This document shows, in pieces, positions 43,773 to 52,340 of a DNA stretch of 64,000 bases (positions are counted from its first letter, which is position 1; each line of letters opens with the position of its first letter). Made by a program: the position numbers and the translations under genes. Origin of the DNA: HGW-17 sp938004375 (GTDB taxonomy: Bacteria; Myxococcota_A; Polyangia; HGW-17); contig DAIRVS010000005.1 of the NCBI GenBank assembly GCA_036802685.1, forward strand, positions 1 to 64,000. The letters are read 5' to 3'. The notes under the pieces are model-generated. The model did no database searches. It had not been told where the DNA came from and saw only the letters and a list, made by a program, of their open reading frames with translations.

Positions 43773-45026
43773 TTACGAACTGGGAGGCATGGGGGGCAGG
43801 GCCTGGGCCATCTCGAGTTTTTTCAGGTAGTCCGGCTTGGAGTAGGGAACCTGGGCGTGCCGCGCGTGATCCTGGTGGGGGAGCTCCTGGGAGGGGGAGA
43901 CGCGGGGCAGCTCGGAGGTGGAGTAGGCGTTGCGCGGGCCGGAGTCGGCCTCCCGCTGCCCGTAGGGGGCGGTGGCGGTGTACGGCAGGCTCATCTGGGT
44001 CTGCTGCTGCCGGATCGAGGAGCCGTTGTTGACGAGCTCGTGCTTGGGCGTGGTCTTGGCCGGGGCGACGTTCTGGTCGAAGCCGGTGGCGATGATGGTC
44101 ACGCGCACCTCGTTCTGGAGGTTGGGATCGACGACCGAGCCCCAGATGACGTTGGCGTCCTCGTTGGCCACGTCCTCGATGAGCATGGCGGCCTCGGAGA
44201 TCTCCTGCAGGGAGAGGTTCGGCGAGCAGGTGATGTTGACGAGCACCCCGGTGGCGCCGTCGATGGACACGTCCTCGAGCAGCGGGGAGGAGATGGCGTT
44301 GCGGACGGCCTCGACGGCGGCGTGGTCGCCCTTGCTGACGCCGATGCCCATCAGGGCGCGGCCCTTGTTGGCCATGACCGAGCGGACGTCCATGAAGTCG
44401 ACGTTGATGTAGCCGCTCTCCAGGATGAGGTCGGTGATGCCGCGGGCGGCGTTGAGCAGGACCTCGTCGGCCCGGGAGAAGGCGTCCATCATGCTGATGT
44501 TCGCGGACAGCGACAGCAGCTTGTCGTTGGGGATGACGATCAGGGCGTCGACCTCGTCCTGCAGGGCGGCGATGCCCTCCTCGGCCTGGCGCATGCGGCG
44601 CTTGCCCTCGAACCGGAACGGTTTGGTGACCACGCCGACGGTCAGCGCGCCGGTCTCCTTGGCGATGCGGGCGATCACGGGGGCCGCGCCCGTGCCGGTG
44701 CCGCCGCCCATGCCGGCGGCGATGAAGATCATGTCGGCGCCGGACACCGAGCCGCGGATGAGCTCGGCGCTCTCCTCGGCGGCCTTGCGGCCGACCTCGG
44801 GGTTGGCGCCGGCCCCGAGACCGGAGGTGATCTTGTCGCCGAGCTGGATCTTGGTGCCGGCGAGGCTCTTCTCGAGCGCCTGGCGGTCCGTGTTGGCGGC
44901 ATAGAACTGCACGCTGTCGAGGTGGTTCGAGAGCATGTTGTTCACGGCGTTGCCGCCGGCTCCGCCGACGCCGATGATCTTGATGCGGGCTTCTCCGGTC
45001 ACGTTGTCATCCAGGGTGTAAGGCAT
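43773..45026 (-). CDS. ftsZ: Cell division GTPase FtsZ
   Basis: The 417-aa product has IKIIGVGGAGGNAVNNM, the tubulin signature GMGGGTGTGAAPVIA (~104-118), the T7 catalytic loop NVDFMDVRSVMANKG and ALMGIG. After an unstructured linker the C-terminus keeps a core peptide (PDYLKKLE) that binds FtsA. It polymerises into the division ring. The ATG at 45026 is preceded by GGAGG eight bases upstream; the extra codons to 45059 are not needed. It follows ftsA by 109 bp. ftsQ and mur genes are not next to it. Confidence 0.98.
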   Translation of the reverse strand: MPYTLDDNVTGEARIKIIGVGGAGGNAVNNMLSNHLDSVQFYAANTDRQALEKSLAGTKIQLGDKITSGLGAGANPEVGRKAAEESAELIRGSVSGADMIFIAAGMGGGTGTGAAPVIARIAKETGALTVGVVTKPFRFEGKRRMRQAEEGIAALQDEVDALIVIPNDKLLSLSANISMMDAFSRADEVLLNAARGITDLILESGYINVDFMDVRSVMANKGRALMGIGVSKGDHAAVEAVRNAISSPLLEDVSIDGATGVLVNITCSPNLSLQEISEAAMLIEDVANEDANVIWGSVVDPNLQNEVRVTIIATGFDQNVAPAKTTPKHELVNNGSSIRQQQTQMSLPYTATAPYGQREADSGPRNAYSTSELPRVSPSQELPHQDHARHAQVPYSKPDYLKKLEMAQALPPMPPSS

Positions 45027-45135
45027 CGAAATTCCTCCGTATTTATGGGACAGATCCACTCGAGGTGGTCCAGTTCATCAGTCTTCGCACGACAGCTCGA
45101 CGGACTTCTCAGGCATCGTAAGAGCTGTGCGCGAC

Positions 45136-46413
45136 TCAGTCAAAAAAACCGCCGAAAAAATCTGCCAACTTCTTGAAAACATTACTGTTTTTCTTCTCGA
45201 CCTGGCAGGGTTCCAGCCGCCCCGGATGGCCGTCTCCGTGGGAGGCGGCGTACATGACCACCCCCACCGAGGAGGAGAAGACCGGGTTCCGGGCCAGGTC
45301 GAACATCCCCACCGGGAGGTTGGCCTGGCCGACCTCGACGGGCAGCTCGATGAGCTCCTGGATGAAGGAGCGCAGGGCGCCGAGTTGGGCGGTGCCGCCG
45401 GTGATCACGATGGAGTGGGGGGCGGTCAGATGGATGCCCGCGTAGTGCAGCCGGTTGAGCGCGATGTGCAGGATCTCCGAGATCCGGGCCTCGAGGAGGT
45501 GGGCCACCTGGCCATAGGTGACCGGCGCGCAGCCGCACAGCAGGCGGGAGTCCACGAGCTTGTCCGGATGCTCGACGTAGGCCGGGGAGGCGGTGCCGCA
45601 TTTGACCTTGATGACCTCGGCCTCCTCGCGCAGGCAGCGCAGACCGCCGGCGATCGCCTCGGTGAACGACTGGCCGCCCATGGGGACGACGTCGCAGTAG
45701 CGGAGGCGGTCGCCCTCCATCATGACCACGTCGGTGGTGCCCGCGCCGATGTCCAGCATCAGGACGCCGAGCTGGCGCTGGCGGGGATGGGTCACGGCCT
45801 GGAGCGTGCCCAGCGGGCTGAAGAAGATGTCGCGCACGACGAGCCCGGCGGCCCGGCACACGCGCTCGACGTTCTGGATCGAGACGCGGGGCACGGTCAG
45901 CACCGTGGTCTCGACGTCCACGCGCACCCCGGAGCGCCCCACCGGGTCGGCCACCGGATGCCCGTTGACTAGGTACTGCTCGGGAATGACATGGAGGATC
46001 GCCTCGTTCTCCCTGAGCGGCATGGCCGTCTCGGCGGCCTCGAGCACGTCGGCGATGTCCTCGGCGGTCACCGAGTCGCCGGCGACGGCCACCATTGCGG
46101 TGTTCCGATGCATGGCGATCTCGGGATCGGTGATGCCGACGAAGACCTCGGTGACCGAGAACCCGATGATGTCGACGGCCTCGCCCAGGAGCTTGCGGAT
46201 CGTCGCCGTGACCGCCTCGAGGTTGGTGATGCGGCCCGAGGTGATGCCGTGGCACTGGTGATGAACCACCCCGAGGAGCGCGTCGAACCTGCCGTCCAGC
46301 GTCTGGCCGATCGAGAGCGAAATCTTGTTCGATCCGATGTCCAGCGCGGCGATGTAGTCGATGTTCTCTTCCGGATTGGTCAGGTAGCTCTCATTGGCCT
46401 TCATCGCACGCAT
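45136..46413 (-). CDS. ftsA: Cell division protein FtsA
   Basis: The 425-aa actin-like product has IAALDIGSNKISLSIG, the SHS2 1C domain region (GFSVTEVFVGITDPE), VLMLDIGAGTTDVVM and SIVITGGTAQLGAL, and ends in an amphipathic membrane-targeting segment (FKKLADFFGGFFD). It anchors FtsZ filaments to the membrane. The ATG at 46413 has AAGGAG eight bases upstream. It precedes ftsZ on the same strand. Confidence 0.96.
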   Translation of the reverse strand: MRAMKANESYLTNPEENIDYIAALDIGSNKISLSIGQTLDGRFDALLGVVHHQCHGITSGRITNLEAVTATIRKLLGEAVDIIGFSVTEVFVGITDPEIAMHRNTAMVAVAGDSVTAEDIADVLEAAETAMPLRENEAILHVIPEQYLVNGHPVADPVGRSGVRVDVETTVLTVPRVSIQNVERVCRAAGLVVRDIFFSPLGTLQAVTHPRQRQLGVLMLDIGAGTTDVVMMEGDRLRYCDVVPMGGQSFTEAIAGGLRCLREEAEVIKVKCGTASPAYVEHPDKLVDSRLLCGCAPVTYGQVAHLLEARISEILHIALNRLHYAGIHLTAPHSIVITGGTAQLGALRSFIQELIELPVEVGQANLPVGMFDLARNPVFSSSVGVVMYAASHGDGHPGRLEPCQVEKKNSNVFKKLADFFGGFFD

Positions 46414-46513
46414 AGGCAAAGCTCCTTTTTGCGTGTTTCAACGCAAGAAAGGTTTACATGAACCCGGATATGGTTGCGAATTTTACCCCAGTAGGTGTTT
46501 TAACGCATTGTTA

Positions 46514-47245
46514 TCATTGAATATTTTTCGGAGCTGGAGAGGTCGTTCCGGTCTGCGGCAGGATGACGGTGCCCACCCGCGCGGCTCCCACGAAGATGTC
46601 GAGGTAGGAGCGCCCCGTCTCCTCACTGTGCAGGGGTTGCAGCCGGCCGAGATCCACGATGATCCGTCCGTCGGACGGCAACACGCCCAGCGACACGTGT
46701 CCGATCCGGGTGAGCACCTCGACCCGGGAGCCCTCCGGTGGCGGCACCTTGCCGCAGGCGAAGTCCGTGCTCTTGACCTCGCGGCGCACGTCCCCGGCCT
46801 CCTCCACGGTGGTCCGCTCCTCGAGCCGCTTCCACAGCCCGTATCCGCCCAGGGCCAGGCCAGGCCCCAGAAAGACGCCGGTGCCCACCGAGAGGTGGAT
46901 GGCGCGGGCGGTCCCGGTGGAGTCGCCAAACCCCATGTAGTAAGACGGGATAGAGAGAGCGGCGACCAGGCTCCCCAGGAGCATGTAATAGGCCGCGCCT
47001 GGGCGTGTCTGGGTGCGGACTAGGCTCATCTTTTCGACGTCGAACTGGACGTGGCGGCAGAACAGGATCTCCTCGAACCGGAGGTGGAGGCGGTTTCCGT
47101 CGACCTGGTGGTGCACGCGCAGCTCCCGGCGGATGTTGCGCTGGACCTCGACCTCGTAGTGGAGGTGCCGGTGGCGGGTGGTGACGTAGGAGCGACCGTC
47201 GATGCAGGAACCGAGCAGCAGCAGCGAGAGGAAGATCGGCTTCAT
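46514..47245 (-). CDS. Membrane lipoprotein, unknown function
   Basis: About 243 aa from the ATG at 47245, giving the lipoprotein signal MKPIFLSLLLLGSC. A start at 47305 would add 20 residues with no signal character but has a GAGGG sequence near it. The mature part has a basic segment, two hydrophobic helices (YYMLLGSLVAALSIPSYYM and LSVGTGVFLGPGLALGGYGLW) and a beta-rich C-terminus. No domain recognised. It begins within ~70 bp after the deoA stop and probably belongs to the same transcription unit. Confidence 0.62.
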   Translation of the reverse strand: MKPIFLSLLLLGSCIDGRSYVTTRHRHLHYEVEVQRNIRRELRVHHQVDGNRLHLRFEEILFCRHVQFDVEKMSLVRTQTRPGAAYYMLLGSLVAALSIPSYYMGFGDSTGTARAIHLSVGTGVFLGPGLALGGYGLWKRLEERTTVEEAGDVRREVKSTDFACGKVPPPEGSRVEVLTRIGHVSLGVLPSDGRIIVDLGRLQPLHSEETGRSYLDIFVGAARVGTVILPQTGTTSPAPKNIQ

Positions 47246-47315
47246 GCCGGACAGGGACAGCGAGGGGCGCCGCCGGTTGCACGAAGTGGATGCGGGGCTC
47301 GACATGAAGGCCGGT

Positions 47316-48623
47316 TCATCCCTCGATGGTCTTGATGACCAGAGGTCCCGGGGTCGCGGGCGTGTCGCCGATGACGTAGGCGCCGGCGATGCGCGCGAGC
47401 GCGTCGTCCAGGCCGCGGTCGTCGTTGTAGTGCACCTCCACGAGGACGTCCCCCGCCGAGACCGTGTCTCCGATCTTCCGGCGCACGAAGAGGCTCACCC
47501 CGGGGTCCACGGGGTCGGTGACCTGCCGGCGGCCGGCGCCCAGGACCACGCCCGCCATGCCGATGGCGGTGGAGTTCAAGCTCTGCACCACGCCGGACCG
47601 ATCGGCACGCACCGCTGTGGCGTGGGCGGCCTTCGCGAACAGGTCCGTACGCTCGACGGCCTCGGGGTTCCCGCCCTGGGCGGCGATCATCTCCTGGAAC
47701 TTGCGGATGGCCGAGCCGTCGGCCAGCGCCCGCAGGCAGCGCTCGCGGGCCGAGGCGGGCTCCGGGGCCGCCCCGCCCAGGACGAGCATGTGGGAGGCCA
47801 TCAGCAGCGTCAGTTCGCGGATGTCGGAGGGGCCGCCGCCGCGCAGCACGTCGATGCTCTCGATCACCTCGCAGGCGTTCCCCACCGCCTCGCCCAGGGG
47901 ATCGTCCATCCGGGTCAGGAACGCGGTCACGCGCTTGCCCGCCCGGGCGCCGATCCCGACGAGGGTGCGGGCGAGCTCCTCGGCCTTCTGCTCGGTGGGC
48001 ATGAAGGCGCCGGTGCCCACCTTGACGTCGAGGACCAGGGCGTCGATACCCTCGGCGAGCTTCTTGCTCATGATGCTCGAAGCGATCAACGGAATCGAGG
48101 GGACGCAGCCGGTGGCATCCCGCAGCGAGTAGATCTTCCGGTCCGCCGGCGCGAGCTCCTCGGTCTGGCCGATCATGCACACCCCCACCTCCTCGACGAT
48201 GCGGGCGTAGGCATCCAGGGGGAGGCGCACGGAGAAGCCCGGGATGGACTCGAGCTTGTCCAGGGTGCCGCCGGTGTGTCCGAGGCCGCGGCCCGAGACC
48301 ATGGGGACGCGCACCCCGCAGGCGGCGACCAGGGGGGCCAGCGGGATGCTGATCTTGTCCCCCACGCCGCCGGTGCTGTGCTTGTCGACCTTGATTCCGG
48401 GGATGTGGGACAGATCCACCACCGTGCCGCTGTGCAGCATGGCGTTGGCGAACCAGCTCAACTCCTCGCCGTCGAGGCCGCGGATGAAGATGGCCATGAT
48501 CAGCGCGGCCGCCTGGTAGTCGGGCAGGGCGCCGGAAGTGTAGGCGCCGATGAAGAAGTCGATCTCGGCCTGCGTAAGTCGCAGACCGTCACGTTTTTTA
48601 GAGATGATATCTTGAATCAGCAT
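47316..48623 (-). CDS. deoA: Thymidine/pyrimidine-nucleoside phosphorylase
   Basis: The 435-aa product carries the family signature SGRGLGHTGGTLDKLES and the phosphate-site motif KHSTGGVGDK, plus MLIQDIISKKRDGLRLTQ at the N-terminus, which is typical of the group. It cleaves thymidine (and possibly uridine) with phosphate to base and deoxyribose-1-phosphate in nucleoside salvage. DeoA and Pdp cannot be told apart by inspection. The ATG at 48623 has GGAGGAG eight bases upstream; the open frame to 49232 is antisense of the next gene and is excluded. Confidence 0.92.
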   Translation of the reverse strand: MLIQDIISKKRDGLRLTQAEIDFFIGAYTSGALPDYQAAALIMAIFIRGLDGEELSWFANAMLHSGTVVDLSHIPGIKVDKHSTGGVGDKISIPLAPLVAACGVRVPMVSGRGLGHTGGTLDKLESIPGFSVRLPLDAYARIVEEVGVCMIGQTEELAPADRKIYSLRDATGCVPSIPLIASSIMSKKLAEGIDALVLDVKVGTGAFMPTEQKAEELARTLVGIGARAGKRVTAFLTRMDDPLGEAVGNACEVIESIDVLRGGGPSDIRELTLLMASHMLVLGGAAPEPASARERCLRALADGSAIRKFQEMIAAQGGNPEAVERTDLFAKAAHATAVRADRSGVVQSLNSTAIGMAGVVLGAGRRQVTDPVDPGVSLFVRRKIGDTVSAGDVLVEVHYNDDRGLDDALARIAGAYVIGDTPATPGPLVIKTIEG

Positions 48624-48728
48624 GAGCGGCGCTCCTCCTCGCGCCTCTTGTAACGGAAAAGGCGGACCATGGAAAGCTGTTTGTCGGATCTGACGGGTCG
48701 GTCGGGTCCGGCCCTCCCAGAAAATGGT

Positions 48729-48759
48729 TTGACGATTCGCCCATTGAATTGTATATATT
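48729..48759 (+). promoter_or_regulatory. Sigma70-type promoter of the gliding-type operon
   Basis: TTGACG (48729-48734) is followed after 17 bases by TATATA (48752-48757; TATATT at 48754-48759 is an alternative). The start site would be near 48765, about 50 bases before the first gene (48814). The AT-rich core could also serve the divergent deoA gene. Confidence 0.6.
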
Positions 48760-48813
48760 CGCTGCATCACGTCCGGTTGCCCCGGTCGATGAATCAGAGA
48801 GTCGAGAGGTATC

Positions 48814-49617
48814 ATGAAAAAGTTGCGCGTCCTTCCCGTGTTTTTATTTTTGATTTTTGCTGCTTCCAACACGCTGGCCCAGACCGCCCCGACCACGCCG
48901 GAGCCGCCGAAGGATCCTGCGACCACGACCCCCGCGCCGACCCCGGCCGCGCCCACGGTCGATCCCAAGGCGCCGGCCGTGCCCGTCACGGTGGGCACCG
49001 AAGGGGACCGCGACACGAACCCCTCGCCCGAGAAGGTGCAGGCCACCGAGGTAGCGAGCAACGAGCTCAAGTTGCGCCAGTTGGCCGAGTTGGTCGAGGA
49101 TCTGAAGAACAAGGTCACGGCCACCAAGTTCCGCCTCCAGCTGCTCAAGGAGGCCATGACGGCCGAGAAGGAGACCCTCGGCGGCGCCCGGATAGTCCTC
49201 AAGCACGTCAACAAGATGGGCGGCGCCTTCAAGATGGTCCGGCTGCGCTACCTGATGGACGGCAAGCTCGTCGCGTCCTACAGCGACGCCGGTGAGAAGG
49301 ACCGCGAGGTCCTGGCCAAGAAGGAGATCTCCATCCCCGTCGGCCACGTCTCCCCCGGCAACATCCGTTTCCGGGTCTTTGTCACCTATCAGGGCAACGG
49401 TTACGGCGTCTTCAAGTACGTCAAGGAATGGAAGTGGGAGGTCCACAACACCTACTCGTTCAACGCCGAGCCCGGCAAGGACTACACCCTCGAGGTCCAG
49501 GGCGTGGAGAAGGGCGGCTGGACGACTCCCCTCGACCAGCGGCCGCACATTCAGTTCCAGCTCCAGTCCAAGGCCCTGGTCACCAAGGAAGAGGCCAAGC
49601 CGGCCAAGACCAAGTGA
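48814..49617 (+). CDS. Exported protein with coiled coil, gliding-type operon
   Basis: The 267-aa product has a Sec signal peptide (VLPVFLFLIFAASNTLAQ), a Thr/Pro/Ala-rich linker (~22-65), a helical coiled-coil segment (~75-115, LRQLAELVEDLKNKVTATKF) and a C-terminal beta domain (VRLRYLMDGKLVASY ... YKYVKEWKWEVHNTYSF-like strands). No named family is recognised, but it is the first gene of the operon that ends with ExbB/ExbD genes and so is probably a periplasmic part of that machine. Confidence 0.75.
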   Translation: MKKLRVLPVFLFLIFAASNTLAQTAPTTPEPPKDPATTTPAPTPAAPTVDPKAPAVPVTVGTEGDRDTNPSPEKVQATEVASNELKLRQLAELVEDLKNKVTATKFRLQLLKEAMTAEKETLGGARIVLKHVNKMGGAFKMVRLRYLMDGKLVASYSDAGEKDREVLAKKEISIPVGHVSPGNIRFRVFVTYQGNGYGVFKYVKEWKWEVHNTYSFNAEPGKDYTLEVQGVEKGGWTTPLDQRPHIQFQLQSKALVTKEEAKPAKTK

Positions 49618-49661
49618 CGACCCCGACGGGCGCGCGCGCCCCGAGGCGAAGGATTCCGACC

Positions 49662-52340
49662 ATGAAAACACGCCTGTTCCTCCTGGCCTGTGTCACGTTT
49701 TTGCTGGTTCCCCACCTCGCGGGGGCCGATCCTCTGGACAAGGTGAACGACTCGGTGTCGGCGCTGGACTTCGCCCTCAAGCGGCTCGAGGGCGTCATCG
49801 CCTCGGCCACGAAGGTGCAGATGGCGAAGCAGCACGACGACATGCAGCGCTTCCTCAACGGCATCTACCTGCTCAAGAACGATCGTCCCCAGGACGCGGC
49901 CGCCCTGTTCCTCTCGCTGATCGACCACGCCACCCTGGGCAAGGAGGCCACGTTCTACCTGAGCGAGGCCATGTTCCTGAGCGCGAACTACCAGGTGGCG
50001 TCCGATTACTACTGGATGGTCGTCGAACAGCGCTGGGATCCCGCGTTCCGTTCCAAGGCCATCAAGCGCCTCCTCGAGATCTCCATCAAGACGCAGAACT
50101 ACAAGGGTATCGAGAAGCTCGTCGAGCTCGTAGAGCAAATGCCCGAGTTGAAGGACTCCCCCGAGGTGAACTACGCCCGCGGGAAGTTCGCGTACTACCA
50201 GGCATACGAAGAGTTCCAGAAGCCCGCCGGGGAGCGCCGCGAGGCCTGGGCCCAGGACAAGTTCCTCGAGGCCCTGCGCTTCTTCGACCGGATCGTCCCA
50301 GGTCAGGACAAGGACGGCAAACGGACCTTCCCCCAACTTTATCCCCAGGCCATCTATTTCTCCGGCGCGGTGCTGGTGCGCATGGCCCAGGTGGGCGCCA
50401 CCTCCTTCGTGCGCGGAGGCAAGACCGTGAACCTGACCCAGTACACGACCTCCCTGGGTGAGATGCGCGAGATGCTCATGTTCGAGGCGGTGCGGCGGTT
50501 CTCGGTGCTCGCCTCCGATCAGTCCATCCAGAAGTGGCTGCAGAAGGTGCCCGCCCAGTCCGGCGAGGCCGTCGAGGTCAAGTACTTCGAACCGCGCAAC
50601 GACGATGAGAAAGAGGTCCAGGCGCTTGCCCGCATGGCCCTGGGCCGTATCTTCTACGAGCTCGGCGAGACCGGCGAGGCGGTCCGCTGGTACAAACTGA
50701 TCGGCGACAAGTCCCCGCACTACGAGGACGCGCTGTACGAGATGGCCTGGGTGTACGTCCGCGAGGAGGAGGTCATGAAGGCCGCCGAGACGCTGGCCAT
50801 CATGGAGGTCCGCAACCGCAACAGCGTGTTCCTGCCTCGCGCCCGCCTCCTGCTGGGGTACCTGCACGTGCGCGGCGAGAAGTGGGCCGACGCCAACCGT
50901 GCTTTCTCCGAGACCGCGTCGCGCTACAAGGCCGTGCATCTGCAGATCCAGGAGCTCATGGAGAAGGAGCTCGACCTCAAGGCCTTCTTCGACCAGATCA
51001 CGCGCAAGAAGGAGGAGAAGGCGGAAGCCGGCAAGGACGGAGGCAAGACCGTCTTCCGGCTGCAGTACGCCATCCCCCCCGAGGCGGTCCCCCTGTTCCA
51101 GGACGACCAGACGCTCATGAAGGCCGTGCTGGTCACCGAGGACATCACCGGCATCGGGCAGAACCTCGAGCACGCCCGGGACAGCCTGCTGATGATCAAG
51201 CGCCGGCTCCAGTCGGCCAGCAAGATCGGCCTGTTCCCGCTCCTGGCCGACACCCGCACCAAGACCTACGAGATGGAGCTCAAGAACGTCGAGGCCCGCG
51301 CGGCCCTGCTCAAGGTCGCCCGGGAGCAGTTCGCCCGCCACGTGACCGGCAACGTGGTCACCCAGTTGAAGAAGGCCCAGGACGAGCGGCAAAAGCACGA
51401 GAAGACCTTGAGCGAGGTGCCCAAGAGCACCGACAGCGTGGCCACCCGCCTGGCGGCCAAGCGCAAGGTGTTCGACGAGAAGATCATGGCCGTGGACAAC
51501 ATGATCAAGGACCTGGAGGGCTACCGCCAGTTGGTCTCCGGCATGTACGAGTACTACCAGAAGCAGAAGCCCGAGCGTCAGAACCAGCTCAAGCCGCTGC
51601 TCACCCAGCTCCACGAGGAGGCCGCCGGCATCGAGGCGGGCCTCGAGATGGCCCGCCAGATCCGGGCGCGGATCCTCGACGCCAGCCTCACCGTGGGCGT
51701 GGACGACGCCGACATGGAGGCCGAGCGCCAGGTGCGTGTCCAGTACCGCGCCGCCATCGCCGCCGAGTTCGCCGTGTGGTCCAGCCTGCGCGGCCGGCTC
51801 TCCAACACGGAGATGGCCCTGTTCGACCGGATGGTCACGATGATGCAGAACGCCGACGCCGTGGACCGTCGGCTCGACGACCTGAACAACCGGCTCCAGG
51901 CCATGGCCGACGAGCGTCTCACGAAGATCAAGGAAGAGATCGCCGTGGAGGAGGCCAACCTCAAGGCCTACGAGGTCCAGTACCAGCAGTACAAGCAGCA
52001 GTCCGGGCAGATCAACGTCCTGATCACCCGCGACAGCATCCGCCAGATCGCCCGCCATTTCCACGACGTGGTGGTGGAGTCCGATCTGGGCATCGTCGAC
52101 GTGAACTGGTCGCTACGCTCCAAGACACGCATGGAGTACAACAAGCTCAACGACCGGAACAAGCAGATCACCAACGAGATGAGAAACCGGTACCGGGAGG
52201 TCGAGGAGCAACTGGTCGAGTTCGAGGATGAGCGGTATCAGGATCCGTTCGCCCCTCGGGTCGAACCGAAAGATGGCGAGAAGCCCGGCTCGGGCAAGAC
52301 CGAGCCCGGCGCTCCCGGGACCGGAGGACAGCCCAAATGA
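49662..52340 (+). CDS. Large exported TPR-like protein, GltC-type candidate
   Basis: The 892-aa product has a Sec signal (FLLACVTFLLVPHLAGA) and a long helical body with TPR-like units in the first half (FYLSEAMFLSANYQVASDYY, ALGRIFYELGETGEAVRWYK, LLGYLHVRGEKWADANRAF) and coiled-coil helices in the second half (MAVDNMIKDLEGYRQLV, ERLTKIKEEIAVEEANLKAY). Such proteins form periplasmic scaffolds of the Glt complex; the exact member (GltC or other) cannot be assigned. The ATG at 49662 has AAGGA nine bases upstream. The stop overlaps the next ATG (ATGA). Confidence 0.78.
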   Translation: MKTRLFLLACVTFLLVPHLAGADPLDKVNDSVSALDFALKRLEGVIASATKVQMAKQHDDMQRFLNGIYLLKNDRPQDAAALFLSLIDHATLGKEATFYLSEAMFLSANYQVASDYYWMVVEQRWDPAFRSKAIKRLLEISIKTQNYKGIEKLVELVEQMPELKDSPEVNYARGKFAYYQAYEEFQKPAGERREAWAQDKFLEALRFFDRIVPGQDKDGKRTFPQLYPQAIYFSGAVLVRMAQVGATSFVRGGKTVNLTQYTTSLGEMREMLMFEAVRRFSVLASDQSIQKWLQKVPAQSGEAVEVKYFEPRNDDEKEVQALARMALGRIFYELGETGEAVRWYKLIGDKSPHYEDALYEMAWVYVREEEVMKAAETLAIMEVRNRNSVFLPRARLLLGYLHVRGEKWADANRAFSETASRYKAVHLQIQELMEKELDLKAFFDQITRKKEEKAEAGKDGGKTVFRLQYAIPPEAVPLFQDDQTLMKAVLVTEDITGIGQNLEHARDSLLMIKRRLQSASKIGLFPLLADTRTKTYEMELKNVEARAALLKVAREQFARHVTGNVVTQLKKAQDERQKHEKTLSEVPKSTDSVATRLAAKRKVFDEKIMAVDNMIKDLEGYRQLVSGMYEYYQKQKPERQNQLKPLLTQLHEEAAGIEAGLEMARQIRARILDASLTVGVDDADMEAERQVRVQYRAAIAAEFAVWSSLRGRLSNTEMALFDRMVTMMQNADAVDRRLDDLNNRLQAMADERLTKIKEEIAVEEANLKAYEVQYQQYKQQSGQINVLITRDSIRQIARHFHDVVVESDLGIVDVNWSLRSKTRMEYNKLNDRNKQITNEMRNRYREVEEQLVEFEDERYQDPFAPRVEPKDGEKPGSGKTEPGAPGTGGQPK

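Noticed and set aside
48624..49232. Upstream extension of deoA
   Set aside because: Antisense to the first gene of the gliding-type operon; the ATG at 48623 has an excellent ribosome site and gives the usual family length.
49551..52064. An 837-codon antisense frame over the 892-aa TPR gene
   Set aside because: Same codon-bias artefact; no start signal and composition typical of a shadow.
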